A stretch of DNA of 32,803 nucleotides, from NCBI GenBank assembly GCA_030849805.1, contig JASANZ010002010.1, positions 1-32,803 on the forward strand. The letters are read 5' to 3'. The position numbers and the translations under genes were made by a program. The stretch's first letter is position 1. Each line of letters begins with the position of its first letter. The notes beneath the pieces are model-generated. The model was not told the origin of the DNA. It saw only the letters and a list, made by a program, of their open reading frames with translations, and did no database searches. This stretch comes from Sergeia podlipaevii. Taxonomy: Eukaryota > Euglenozoa > Kinetoplastea > Trypanosomatida > Trypanosomatidae. This document shows positions 20,944-30,680 of the stretch, piece after piece.

Positions 20944-20970
20944 TACATACATACATACATACATACATAC
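20944..20970 (+). repeat. TACA tetranucleotide array
   Basis: Nearly seven uninterrupted TACA units, about 270 bp upstream of the LYR-motif gene. Confidence 0.9.
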
Positions 20971-21146
20971 ACATCATCCACCAACAAAGGGTGTCCTTGC
21001 TCTGCTTGCTACAGCAAAAGTTTCTGGCGACGATGCCCTCGCTCTTATTCTATAACTCTCTTCATTCCCGTCTTCTCTCTCTTACTTATTTTATTCCTTT
21101 TTTTTTTGACAAATACAGCGAAGGTGTACGACAATATATACACTAA

Positions 21147-21168
21147 ATATATATATATATATATATAT
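21147..21168 (+). repeat. (AT)11 array
   Basis: Eleven perfect AT units, one of the longest of the many TA arrays in this window, about 70 bp upstream of the LYR-motif gene start. It can form a hairpin or cruciform in principle. Confidence 0.9.
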
Positions 21169-21240
21169 CTGTTCTCTCAGAGCACATTTATCTTTCTTCG
21201 TGTTATATATATCAATATCATTTAGTGTATCAACAGAAAA

Positions 21241-21591
21241 ATGCTTCGTCGTTCCAATGCATTGCTGCGTGGTGGCAAGAAGTGGTGGAAGGAAGGCAGC
21301 CCCGACTTCACTCGAGCCAACAAGCGTCGCCTTCAGCTCGAGCGCAAGCGTATAGAGGCCAGCGCGACGCTGCCACCAGTAGAGCCCAATCCCGCTGATG
21401 TCTGTCTCTTGTATCGTAGAATGCTCAAGGAAGCCTCGCGATGCCTCGTCATCACGGACGAGGCGTTTTTTAGGCGTAAGGTGCGCTACGAGATGGAGGT
21501 GACCGCGTTGCAGACAAGTGCGAGGGTGCGGGGGATTATGTTTGAGAAGGGCCAGTGGATGGTGGAGAACAAGCTCGGGGGAATCATGTGA
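21241..21591 (+). CDS. LYR-motif (LYRM) mitochondrial protein
   Basis: This 116-residue basic protein contains LYRRMLKEA at 57-65, the LYR tripeptide followed by an Arg/Lys-rich helix, with a downstream conserved Phe (F76) and another helix (about 76-100). The first 45 residues are strongly basic (LRRSNALLRGGKKWWK), as in a mitochondrial targeting sequence. LYRM proteins are small helical subunits or assembly factors that bind acyl carrier protein and act in respiratory complexes, Fe-S cluster transfer or the mitoribosome. Which of these this one serves cannot be told. The length is typical of the family. The start codon is the first ATG in the frame, shortly after an AG near 21223. Confidence 0.82.
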   Translation: MLRRSNALLRGGKKWWKEGSPDFTRANKRRLQLERKRIEASATLPPVEPNPADVCLLYRRMLKEASRCLVITDEAFFRRKVRYEMEVTALQTSARVRGIMFEKGQWMVENKLGGIM

Positions 21592-22054
21592 GAAGAAGAA
21601 GAAGATGAAGGTGACACTGCTTTTTTTTTGGGGGGGGAATTGAAGAGAGGGAAGGAGGGGGGGGTATCACGCTTTCTGCTTCTCATGTCAGAAGAACCGG
21701 ATGCGCTTCTTCCTCCCTCCCTCTCTTTTCTCCTCCTCTTGTAATAATCACAACTTAACGATACAAAGGAGGAAAAAAAAAAAAGCGAGAACAAAGGCAA
21801 CAAAAAAATATAGATTGTGGAGGGGAATATACATCGAATAATAGCCCTACATATGTGCTGCTAGTCGTTTTACATATACTAATCATCATTCTCTCTCTCT
21901 CTCTCATTTATTTACTTTTTTTTTCTTTCTCATGTCAAAAAAAAAAAAAAACGAATAAACGGTGCGAAGGAGAAAGGGGAAAAAAAGGGAAGAGTTTATC
22001 TTTAATACTCAAAAGTCTACTCCGTCCTTCACTCTATTTTTTTTTTTTTTCAGG
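21592..22054. other. Intergenic region between the LYR-motif gene and UTP12
   Basis: About 460 bp with G-rich, A-rich and CT-rich tracts, including a CT run near 21891-21905 and a long T tract just before the UTP12 start. One open frame runs into UTP12 from a GTG at 21962, but GTG is not used as a eukaryotic start. Confidence 0.55.
22022..22053 (+). promoter_or_regulatory. Putative trans-splice acceptor directly before UTP12
   Basis: An almost uninterrupted pyrimidine tract (about 22022-22051) is followed by AG at 22052-22053, leaving just one base before the ATG at 22055. Together with the GTG at the upstream limit of the frame, this fixes the start at 22055. Confidence 0.65.
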
Positions 22055-25000
22055 ATGGTCGGAAAGACGTATCTTCGGTACGTGGTTGGACCCCAGGGTG
22101 GTGCTGTGGCGAGCAACGCCTCACTCACCATTGAGTCAGCCGTCATCAAACCCACCTACGAGCAACAGCAGCAGCGTCATCAAGGCTGGCATAACGGCAA
22201 CAATAGCGGTAATCAGGCTTTCAATCGTCGCCCCTCTCATGGTGCTGGCGGTGGGTATCGTCACCAGTCGCCATCGCAGCGCACCGCCGCTGCTGCGGCC
22301 GCGTCTGCCATCTTCACCCCATCGCTAGAAGCAGTGCGTGTGTACTCCGTACGCAGTGGTGCGCTCTTGCACACGCTGATTCCGCAAGAAGCAAAAATGC
22401 CAGTCGAGGTGACGTCACTCCGCGTGGTGCCGCTGGAGGCGGACAGCACCAGGTCTCTCATGGGGATATCATCTGCGGCTGCATCATCACCTGCCACGAC
22501 CACTGCTGCCGGTGCTACCTCCACGACCACCGCTGTTGCTGCTGCTGCTGCTGCCTCGTCCACCTTGGGTGAAGACGTGAACGTGCGTATTCAACGTAGT
22601 GGCTGGCTGCTTCTTGTCGGCTACAACAACGGCTGTGTCGCAGTTTTTTCTTGTGGCGAAACCAACAACTATGGCAAGCCTGTGTGCCGCTTCTATGCGC
22701 TTGGTCACAAGGTGGACACCAACGTTCTCGCAACTTGTGTGGACCGCAAGCGCTCTCTTCTCTGCAGCGCAGGGCAGGACACAGACATCACTGTGTGGGA
22801 CCTAGCGAGCCAGGAGCCTTCCTTTCGCATGAGGGGGCATCGCGGTGGTGTGGTTGGACTTGAGTTCGCGCCGGGCAATGATCGCTTCGTCATCAGCGCA
22901 GCGGCAGATGGCCTCATTAAAGTTTGGGATACTGAAGTGCGGCAGTGCGTGCAGACCCTCGTTGCTTCGGACACTCAAGTCACATGCATGACCATGGACT
23001 CGGTTGGTGCTCGACTATACTGTGGCCTCCGAGAGAACTATATTAAAGTGTACAACGCAGAAGCGCTCTGCAGCGGCACCACTAATAACAATAGCAATAG
23101 CACTCTTGCTCTCGGAGCTGGTGGTGGTGTGGCAGCGGCGCCTGCTGCAGACGCTGGTCTCATCGCCGACCACGGTACGATCGCACGCAAGTATCACAAG
23201 CCCCTCACCAACATCAGCTTTTCCGCAGACGGTGCGTTCATCTTGGCATGCAGCAGCAAAACGGTTGAGGTGTTTCGCGTTCGCTCAAGCGAGGACGTCA
23301 AGAAAAAGGTTCTCCGTAAGCGCAAGCGCAAGCGTCCGGTCAGTGCGAGGGACGGCAACGAAGGAGAAAGTGCAGAAGATGAAGATGGTGAAGAGAAGAA
23401 TGAAATGGAAGAGGAAGCTCAGGACGCCGGCACTGCCAAGAAGGGGGGACTGGTGGCTTCCTCGCTGACCGGCGCGACCGCCGCGGAGGAGGTTACTCTC
23501 CTTCGAACCTTCTTTATGACGCACAAGGTTCGCAGTGCCTGCTTTGTGCCAGGCGCGCACGCCGGCGCTGCTGCTGCTGCTGTTGATCAGCTGCACATTG
23601 CTGTCACGTTCAACAACAACAATGTGCAGACCTACTCCACGGAGCTCACGCTCAGCGAACTCGATGGTGCGGCGACGTGGAGCCTAGACGACTTGAAACC
23701 GCGCCACACACTAGAGCAGCGCGGACACCAGAGCGATATCCGCGCTCTCCAATTTGTGGACAACGACTCTGCGCTTCTCTCACTCAGCAAAGAAAAAGTT
23801 ATGATGTGGACGCTGAACGTGCGCCACGACCTTCTCGAGAGTGATCACACTGACCATCATGACTTTTACGATGCCAAGGAAGCGAACCTGGTACGAGCAG
23901 ACTTTAAGGGAAGCTTAAACTGCGTCGCCAGTGTGCCGCTTGGGGAGTCTACCAACACGGAGGCGGTCTCTATGGCGGCCATTTCTAGTCACGTTTGCTG
24001 TATCGGTATGTCAGACGGCACCGTGCAGCTGGTCGACGTGGCGTCTGGTGAGGTAGTCTTTAACGAGCCCGCGTTCCACATGGGTGGCGTGAAGCACGTT
24101 GTGAAGCGTCACGATGACAGCGGTTTCTTATCTGTTGGCGCTGACCGGCGGCTGGTGCTGTGGACCATCGGTCTCCTGCAGGATGAGAAGACCGCGACGC
24201 TGGTGATGGCGCAGGAGGTGGAGCTCACAGAGTTTCCGTTACTTGCCAGCTTCAGTCCAGACGGTCGTTTCCTTGGTGTTGGCCTACAGAGCAACAACAT
24301 TCAGCTCTTCTTTGCTGACAGTCTCAAGCCGTACCTCTCGCTATTTGGCCACAAGCTCCCGCCAACCTCGTTGGCCTTCTCCACTGATGGCACACTCGTG
24401 GCTTCAGTTGGTATGGACAAGTCCCTGCGCTTCTGGGGCACCGACTTTGGTGACTGCCACCGAGCTATCCACGCACACGACGACTACGTGACACAGGTGG
24501 AGTTTGTGAAGGACACGCACTACGTCTTCACCGTCTCTATGGATGGGTCGATCAAGCAGTGGGACGGTGACAACTGGACAATGATTCAGCTGTTCCGCCA
24601 GCACCAGCGGGGGCTTTGGAGCGTGGCGGTGACAAAGAACGCTACGTGTGTGGCGGCGGCAGGACAAGACAAGTGCATCCGCTGCTTCCTTCGCACTCAA
24701 GACATTGTGTTTCCTGAGGAGGAAGAGGAAAAGATGGCTCAGACCGCGATGGACGAAGAAACCGCCAAGCGCATCGCCATGCAGAAGCTCTCCGAGTCTG
24801 CCGCAGATGCGGAAGTAGGCGTTGCAGGCCAGCAGACCGCCGCCACGACAGAAGCTGCAGAGCGCATCATGGAGGCACTCGATCTTGTTTCTATCGAACA
24901 GCAGCGGAAGCAGAATCCGGACGACACCTCCCCACGTCACCCGCTTCTCCTTAACTCTTCCAATGAGTGGGAGTACTTGTGGTCAGTGATCGAGTCCGTG

Positions 25001-25417
25001 CGTCCAAGCGAAATTCGTCACGCACTGGCCTCGCTTACCAGCACCCACGTCGACGCTCTGCTTGAGGCGATGGTGTCGATGATACATCATCGTGCCGTAC
25101 TGAACTACGAAACCGCCGCGCGTATTGTACTTGCTCTTGTGCTTCCTGCACCGGGGCTTCATCAGGGTGGCTTCGGGGGACAAGCCGTAGCGGTGAGCGG
25201 CGAAGTGTCGGAGATGCACGGTGCGCGACGCCTGGATTCGCTGCGCAGGAGCATCGCTACCGGACTTGACGCCAGCGTAGGGCGTATGGACTACAACATT
25301 GCCGGGCTTCAGCTGCTGCGTCAGCACCTGGAGGACACGGAGAGGGTCAGGTTCTTTGACATCAGCAAGATCCAGGGATACAAGAAGAAGTATCATAGCC
25401 GTGCGCTTCCCTCATAA
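22055..25417 (+). CDS. UTP12: WD40 protein UTP12/DIP2 (WDR3), small-subunit processome
   Basis: This 1120-residue WD40 protein is the homologue of yeast UTP12 (DIP2) and human WDR3, a member of the UTP-B subcomplex that binds the 5' end of pre-18S rRNA in the nucleolar small-subunit processome. Two sets of WD repeats are visible, the first about 150-400 (VWDLASQE, then VWDTEVRQC) and the second about 510-880. The strongest family match is YLSLFGHKLP followed by WGTDFGDCH near residues 755-795, and AERIMEALDL near 935, followed by the C-terminal Utp12 domain (about 970-1115) ending in YNIAGLQLLRQHLED. The protein is longer than the roughly 940 residues of its yeast and human homologues because of an Ala/Thr-rich insert near 140-165 and a basic/acidic insert near 405-460 containing KRKRKR. 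The start is the ATG at 22055, not the GTG at 21962 that bounds the frame. Confidence 0.93.
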   Translation: MVGKTYLRYVVGPQGGAVASNASLTIESAVIKPTYEQQQQRHQGWHNGNNSGNQAFNRRPSHGAGGGYRHQSPSQRTAAAAAASAIFTPSLEAVRVYSVRSGALLHTLIPQEAKMPVEVTSLRVVPLEADSTRSLMGISSAAASSPATTTAAGATSTTTAVAAAAAASSTLGEDVNVRIQRSGWLLLVGYNNGCVAVFSCGETNNYGKPVCRFYALGHKVDTNVLATCVDRKRSLLCSAGQDTDITVWDLASQEPSFRMRGHRGGVVGLEFAPGNDRFVISAAADGLIKVWDTEVRQCVQTLVASDTQVTCMTMDSVGARLYCGLRENYIKVYNAEALCSGTTNNNSNSTLALGAGGGVAAAPAADAGLIADHGTIARKYHKPLTNISFSADGAFILACSSKTVEVFRVRSSEDVKKKVLRKRKRKRPVSARDGNEGESAEDEDGEEKNEMEEEAQDAGTAKKGGLVASSLTGATAAEEVTLLRTFFMTHKVRSACFVPGAHAGAAAAAVDQLHIAVTFNNNNVQTYSTELTLSELDGAATWSLDDLKPRHTLEQRGHQSDIRALQFVDNDSALLSLSKEKVMMWTLNVRHDLLESDHTDHHDFYDAKEANLVRADFKGSLNCVASVPLGESTNTEAVSMAAISSHVCCIGMSDGTVQLVDVASGEVVFNEPAFHMGGVKHVVKRHDDSGFLSVGADRRLVLWTIGLLQDEKTATLVMAQEVELTEFPLLASFSPDGRFLGVGLQSNNIQLFFADSLKPYLSLFGHKLPPTSLAFSTDGTLVASVGMDKSLRFWGTDFGDCHRAIHAHDDYVTQVEFVKDTHYVFTVSMDGSIKQWDGDNWTMIQLFRQHQRGLWSVAVTKNATCVAAAGQDKCIRCFLRTQDIVFPEEEEEKMAQTAMDEETAKRIAMQKLSESAADAEVGVAGQQTAATTEAAERIMEALDLVSIEQQRKQNPDDTSPRHPLLLNSSNEWEYLWSVIESVRPSEIRHALASLTSTHVDALLEAMVSMIHHRAVLNYETAARIVLALVLPAPGLHQGGFGGQAVAVSGEVSEMHGARRLDSLRRSIATGLDASVGRMDYNIAGLQLLRQHLEDTERVRFFDISKIQGYKKKYHSRALPS

Positions 25418-26250
25418 TAGTACAAAAAAAAGGGATAAAAATATATAACGAGGAAGTTTATTATTTTTTATCAGTTTAGCTACAACTACTACTGTGTGTG
25501 TGTGTGTAGTTGTGTGATCTTAAAATTGTGTACGGTTTTAGAAGAAAAGAGAGGAGATTGTTATAATTCTCTCAGAGAAGGACTTTAACCCGTTAAGAAA
25601 GGAGAAGCAAAAGGTGTGGAGGAAAAGAGAGAAAGAAAAAAAAATGAATTCAAGTAAAACACTACGGATAACTAGCTAACAGACTCCGCAACGCGCTGTA
25701 AGAGCCACATTAAAAAAAAAAATGTGCTATATGCTCTTGCTTCTTTTTATTGTTGTCTATTGACTATGCTGCCATTAGAGGCAACTCATATGTGATGAGG
25801 GGGAGGGGGTGGCGTGGAAAGTTTCACGAGAGATGACGAACACCGGCACTCAGAAAGTTCCTTCTCCTTCTCTCTCTCTCTCTCTCTTCTCTTCACATAT
25901 ATCTTCCTTTATTGCACGTCTACTACATTGAAAGCGTGTGTGTGTACATATATATATATCATTTCTTATTCTTTTTTTTACTCTTTTTTTTATCTTATTT
26001 TTTTATTTATATATATTTATATATATATATATTCAGTGAGCGTTTTTTTTTCCTTTTTTCTTCTCAGAGGCAAGTACAAGCTTCCCTTCATTTTTTTTTT
26101 CATTCACTCCGTCACACAAAAAGAGAGAAATCGCTTAACGGACCTTCTTGATTTCTCTGTTGTTGTTGTTGTTGTTGTTGTTTCTCTCAGCTCAGTACTG
26201 AGCTCATTTTTTGGCTTTGTCAAGACGAAGGAAGAGAAACGCATTTATTT
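25418..26250. other. Intergenic region before the first glycoprotein gene
   Basis: About 830 bp with a TG run near 25493-25506, a CT tract near 25868-25888, several TA arrays, T tracts and a GTT array. It contains the probable splice acceptor of the downstream gene. No credible gene. Confidence 0.55.
26159..26190 (+). promoter_or_regulatory. GTT array and putative trans-splice acceptor of glycoprotein copy A
   Basis: A run of GTT units (26159-26181) merges into TTTCTCTCAG, with AG at 26189-26190. This would leave a leader of 60 nt before the ATG at 26251. The U-rich repeat likely acts as the polypyrimidine tract. Confidence 0.5.
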
Positions 26251-28386
26251 ATGTCCACTGCAGTATTGGCGGGGGGTGTTGGCGCAAGCCGCCGCCATCA
26301 CCACCACAATCGCCATGCATCGCTGCTCCCGCTACTTCTCGCAGCAGTCCTGACGGCAGCGCTCCTTAGCAGCCACAGCACAGCGCACGCCAGTCCGCAG
26401 TCACTGCTGGAGGAACGACGAGGCTTGACCTACGCGTACATGATGCGCCGCACGCTGAACAACGAGGGGGTGCCTCTGGAGAGGGAGGTCAGCGTCTTCC
26501 CAGACAATTTCGACGACTCCACGGACATCAGCGTGTACACCAAGGACATGCACGACGCTGTGGTGGCCACCCTGCGTGCCTACAAGGTCACGGATCTGGA
26601 CATCGCGCCTCGCGGACCCCTGGGCAGCTTACTGAGGGCATACCTGCGCGCCTCGCCAGTCGCGGAGTGTGAGAAGGGGAAGCACGCCCTCTGCTGCACA
26701 ATGTACTGGGTGACCGACTCGCAGGAGGCGTTCCTCCCGCTCAGCGAGGTGGACCCCGAGACGGTCTTCTGGGAGAACATGGCCTCCGTCAACGGCTTCT
26801 ACACGAACATTAGCGACGCTACCGTCGCGCCGATTGACTGCAGCGACACCACCGTCACCAAGTACGAACACCGTCTCGGCGCGCTTCTGATCGGTGAGAG
26901 AGGAGACTGGCTCTGGATGGACGACGCCTTCATCACCGCCTACCATCTGCGGGAGATGATAGTGATCAACGGAACGACCACCATCAACACAGGACCACAA
27001 AATTACACCTCAGAGTTTATCGCAGCCGATGAGCAGCTGCGTGCGTATGCACAAGGGCACTTTGCCGCTACTTCTCGCTTTGGAAATATTCCACTTGCGG
27101 CGCCTATTGCGAGCTGCGCTGGCTTGCTGGTGGCGCTGCTTATTGTGCTTTTGGTGATGCTGCTCTGGTGTGAAGAGTGCGCCCGGCGCAAGGAGCTGTG
27201 TGCTCTCATGGAAAGGTATCAAGAGCAACCTGAAGGCTTCTGGCATTATGAGTCGGAAACGTCGGCGGCGGCGGCGTCGGCATCCGCAGCAGCGTCCTCG
27301 CTGGCCATGTCGCGGTATACAGCAGCGCCACTGCAGCAACAAAAAATGTCGCCCTGCTCATTTACTGGAGGGAGCGCTGGCACTGACACGGATGCGGTGT
27401 CGAAGTCATCCTCACCGCAGCAGCAGCAGCGGCCATGGCCTCGGACTGCCCCGACGAAGGAGAAGCCACAATCACAACGTCAGGCATCTCACCCACAGCA
27501 GCAGCAATCTTTAAGGAGAACGTCAAGCGCCATGCCGTCCCCACAATCGACATTAAAGCACGTGATACCAGTTGTCCCAGCGCAGTGGTCGTCCTCGCCG
27601 CCAACACGAAGCCAATCGCAGCGATCTTTTCATCAACAGAATCCATATCAGCAAGAGCAGCAACAGCAGCCAAACAGAAGGAGCTCCATGCCTGCCGCCC
27701 CTAGTACCCCTGGCGTGAGTACTGCAGCGGCACAGCCCGCGCCAAGCAGGAGCAACAGCAATGGCTCCTTGCAGCGCACGAGAGGAAGTTCAGGAAGCCT
27801 AGGAAGCAACAACAGTATCAAAAACTACACAACGAATAAAAATAGCAGCAACAGTTATCAATCTCCTGCTGCCGTATCCCCTCCGTCGTCGCCCGTGGTG
27901 TCTCGCGTGTCTCAACCGCTGTCCATGCGACAGCAACCCCAACCAGAACCACAACAGTGCGCATGCCAGTCTCCACCATTTCAACAGCAGCAACAGCGGC
28001 AGCAGCAGCAGTGTGTGCGGCGGCCATCCATACGATGGGAAGAGCAGCCTGCACCACAGCAACCGCAGAAGCAGCACCAGCTATCACTTTCCTCAGCAGT
28101 CTCACCCGCATGCCCACCTAGCATTTCACCTCCTCTGCTTTGTAGGTCTGGCAGCGGCAGCTCCCTCCGCCAGCCTCGGCATAGCAGTTGCGGCCGTTTA
28201 GGTCCACGGAGGGTTTCCTTTGTCAACTTGCCGAGTGATGAAGATGGGCAGTGTGTGGGTGGGGGTCAGGAACAGCAGCAGCAGGTGCTTAGCACCTCAA
28301 GAAGGAGTTCCTTTGGTACGGCCTCCTCTGCTGCGTCCAATATTGGTGGTGGCTATGTCAACCCACTGACTCAACGTAGGCAATGA
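26251..28386 (+). CDS. Type I membrane glycoprotein, copy A, with Gln-rich cytoplasmic tail
   Basis: I do not recognise this 711-residue family. A long basic n-region (residues 1-22, with a His run) leads to a hydrophobic core at 24-40 and a likely signal-peptide cleavage near 47 (AHA/S). The ectodomain runs to about 280 with four cysteines (140, 148, 149, 197) and possible N-glycosylation sites at 186 (NIS), 240 (NGT) and 251 (NYT). A transmembrane segment lies at 282-306, followed by CEEC (307-310). The remaining 400 residues form a Gln/Ser/Pro-rich, apparently disordered tail. The first 238 residues are almost identical to those of the gene at 30681, including synonymous sites; after that the two diverge but stay homologous through the membrane segment. 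It is probably a surface or endosomal membrane protein; the ligand is unknown. Confidence 0.82.
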   Translation: MSTAVLAGGVGASRRHHHHNRHASLLPLLLAAVLTAALLSSHSTAHASPQSLLEERRGLTYAYMMRRTLNNEGVPLEREVSVFPDNFDDSTDISVYTKDMHDAVVATLRAYKVTDLDIAPRGPLGSLLRAYLRASPVAECEKGKHALCCTMYWVTDSQEAFLPLSEVDPETVFWENMASVNGFYTNISDATVAPIDCSDTTVTKYEHRLGALLIGERGDWLWMDDAFITAYHLREMIVINGTTTINTGPQNYTSEFIAADEQLRAYAQGHFAATSRFGNIPLAAPIASCAGLLVALLIVLLVMLLWCEECARRKELCALMERYQEQPEGFWHYESETSAAAASASAAASSLAMSRYTAAPLQQQKMSPCSFTGGSAGTDTDAVSKSSSPQQQQRPWPRTAPTKEKPQSQRQASHPQQQQSLRRTSSAMPSPQSTLKHVIPVVPAQWSSSPPTRSQSQRSFHQQNPYQQEQQQQPNRRSSMPAAPSTPGVSTAAAQPAPSRSNSNGSLQRTRGSSGSLGSNNSIKNYTTNKNSSNSYQSPAAVSPPSSPVVSRVSQPLSMRQQPQPEPQQCACQSPPFQQQQQRQQQQCVRRPSIRWEEQPAPQQPQKQHQLSLSSAVSPACPPSISPPLLCRSGSGSSLRQPRHSSCGRLGPRRVSFVNLPSDEDGQCVGGGQEQQQQVLSTSRRSSFGTASSAASNIGGGYVNPLTQRRQ

Positions 28387-30680
28387 GAGTCAGTATTGAT
28401 CAAAAGCGCCTCCACCATCTTTTCCTTTTGCTCTTGTCTCATTACTGCTGTTTCTCAGCCTATGCGCCTTTTTTTTCTCTCTCCTCCATTGTCGTCATGT
28501 CTGCAGCTCAATAGATATACGCATGCCAGACGTGCGCTCACAGATAACAGCTCAGAGCTATGTGTCAGTGAGAACTCATACAGTTTTTTTATGTCATTAG
28601 AGTCATTACCTTTAAAAAAAAAAAAGCAACTTCATATATTTGTTGTATTGTTGCTGCTGTTTATCATACGTGTGTTTTATTTAGAATGTCTATATAGCCT
28701 TTCCTTTTGTCTAATGAACTTTGTGTTTAGTAATATTTCTGCTGATTTTTGATTGCTTATTTCGCTTTACGTTTCTTCCTCCCCCCCCTCCTCCCCCACT
28801 CCCTCCATATTTGGCGTTGGGTTGTGTTTGCTTGCGTGTATCTGTGCGTGAGTGAAAAGAACCCAGAAAGAAAAGCAACTGAATGTGAAGAGAATGTTTT
28901 GCGCTTGCGCGTATGAACATGTGTGTAGGTGTGTACATAGAGATAGGTTAAGCTTTGTATAACAGAAGGATACTAATATATATAGAGAGAGAGAGAGAGG
29001 GTGGGTACACACCTTTGATGAGAGTACTCCAATTTATATGCGACAAAGCCAGAAGGCACATTTTCTCTTTTCCCCCTGTGGGAGGCGTGCCTCGGGATAT
29101 ATTTTTTCTGAAGTAACGCATCGGTGCAACCCAGGAAGGGAAAAAAAAGTACATAAACTAGAGGAAAAATAATATATATATATATATTTTTAATGGCTGC
29201 GCATGCCTGCCTGCTCATACAGCATAGAGAAATGTATGCTAGCCTCTCTAAAGAGCATTAGAACATAGAGAGGAGAGGAGGAATCAGTGTTGTTGAATCA
29301 TGATTTTTTTTGTTTTAACCTAAACGCTTCCCTTCCTTCTTCCTTTCTAATCTTTTTTAAAAAAGACGTTGCTGTTTGTTTGTTTGCTTACGCTGCGCCG
29401 CTAATGATTTTGTTTCGTTTAAGTTATGATGTGCATCTTGCGGTTGTTGTGGTGGTTGATTGTTTACTGTTGCTGTTTCTCTATTTTTCGTGTGTGTGTT
29501 GGTATCCAGTACGCGGTGCCCCTTCACCTAAGAATACCAAGGGGTGTACATCGTGAAAAGGAAAAAAAATGAACGAACGAACGGCAAATGTGTGTGTGTG
29601 GGGAGGGGGGAGTAGCATTTGAAATTATATAGGTCCGAAGTGTACATCCTTCTATGTTATTATTTTTATTGAATGCATGTATGCATAGAAGTGCAATGTG
29701 TGTGTGTGGTGGTGGTGGTGAAGCAGTGCACGGCCGCTTTTCCTTCCCATTGTGCACCTTGTTTTTTTTTCTTTGTCGTTGTTGTTGTTGATGTTGGTGT
29801 GGCTTGTCCACCTTGCCCGCCTCCATGTCTTTTGATCTTCCCCTTTCTTACTGTTATTTTTTAGATCCACTCACTTACATAATATACATAAAAATCTATT
29901 TTTACAACTTTAGATTGTTGCTTTCTTGTTTGACAAAATACACGAGCATATTTTTTTTCCGATGTTGTGCACAGATGAAAAGTAATAGTGACCTACTCCA
30001 GATCACACAAGCAAGCAAGCAAGCGCAAAGCAACGAGAGAAAGAGAGTTATGCACTAGGAGAGACCATATTCTTTGTGTGTCTACTATTTGCTTTGTGAA
30101 GAGGTGATTTTACTGCCGCCATCTCACTGTGGCAGTGGTTGCCCTTTTTTTTCTTGCTGAGAGGAGGGTAGAGAGAAGATAATTTTTTTTTTAATCTGGC
30201 TTGCTATACTCTTTTCTTTTCCTTTTTACTATTTCATATTGCTTTTTTTCCTTCTCCTCCGTTTAAAATATATATATTTCCGTTGTAACAAGTAATAAAC
30301 ATTAAGAACGGAAGTATATAAAAAAAACTAGCCCATTTTATTTTTGCTCATATTATAGCTGAGAGGGTGAAGAGGACATCAGCACTAGTCGTTCACGCTC
30401 CACGGAGGGGGGGGATCGAGTTACACTTTTCTTTCTTTTTGCCTATCAAGAAAAAAAAAAAAACGCATCACCACTATAGCTGTGAGAGGCCTCCCTCATC
30501 CCTTTGCAACTCACTACTAATTGGTAATATCAAAATCTGAACACATACAAGCCCACATACATATATATATATAAATAATTTTTAGATTACAATCTCACAC
30601 GCAAAATATATATATATATATGAAAGAAAACAACATACAATAGGAAACACAGACTTCCTTTTTTCTTTTCTGATACACTT
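28387..30680. other. Intergenic region between the two glycoprotein genes
   Basis: About 2.3 kb with C-rich (28779-28801), GA (28985-28999), TA (29173-29187), TG and GTT tracts, a CAAG array near 30008-30024 and several T and A runs. No credible ORF; frames here begin at non-ATG codons or are repeats. It should contain the 3' UTR of copy A and the splice signals of copy B. Confidence 0.55.
30008..30024 (+). repeat. CAAG tetranucleotide array
   Basis: Four tandem CAAG units in the spacer between the glycoprotein genes; a simple microsatellite. Confidence 0.8.

Larger units (their letters stand above)
20138..21240. other. Intergenic region before the LYR-motif gene
   Basis: About 1.1 kb, AT-rich and dense in simple repeats: TA arrays near 20407-20418 and 20707-20723, CT tracts near 20514-20536 and 20884-20898, a CATA array and an (AT)11 array. 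No credible coding frame. Confidence 0.55.

Noticed and set aside
21962..22054. N-terminal extension of UTP12
   Set aside because: It begins at GTG and translates a poly-pyrimidine tract (FFFFFF); the splice acceptor and ATG at 22052-22057 explain the start.
27170..28117. Possible alternative-frame or antisense genes across the Gln-rich tail
   Set aside because: Triplet CAG/CAA repeats keep several frames open (poly-Gln, poly-Ser, poly-Ala, poly-Leu readings); only the frame joined to the ectodomain has a signal peptide and membrane segment.
28396..28752. 118-codon hydrophobic frame after glycoprotein copy A
   Set aside because: It starts with TTG and its hydrophobic stretches come from T-rich UTR-like sequence.
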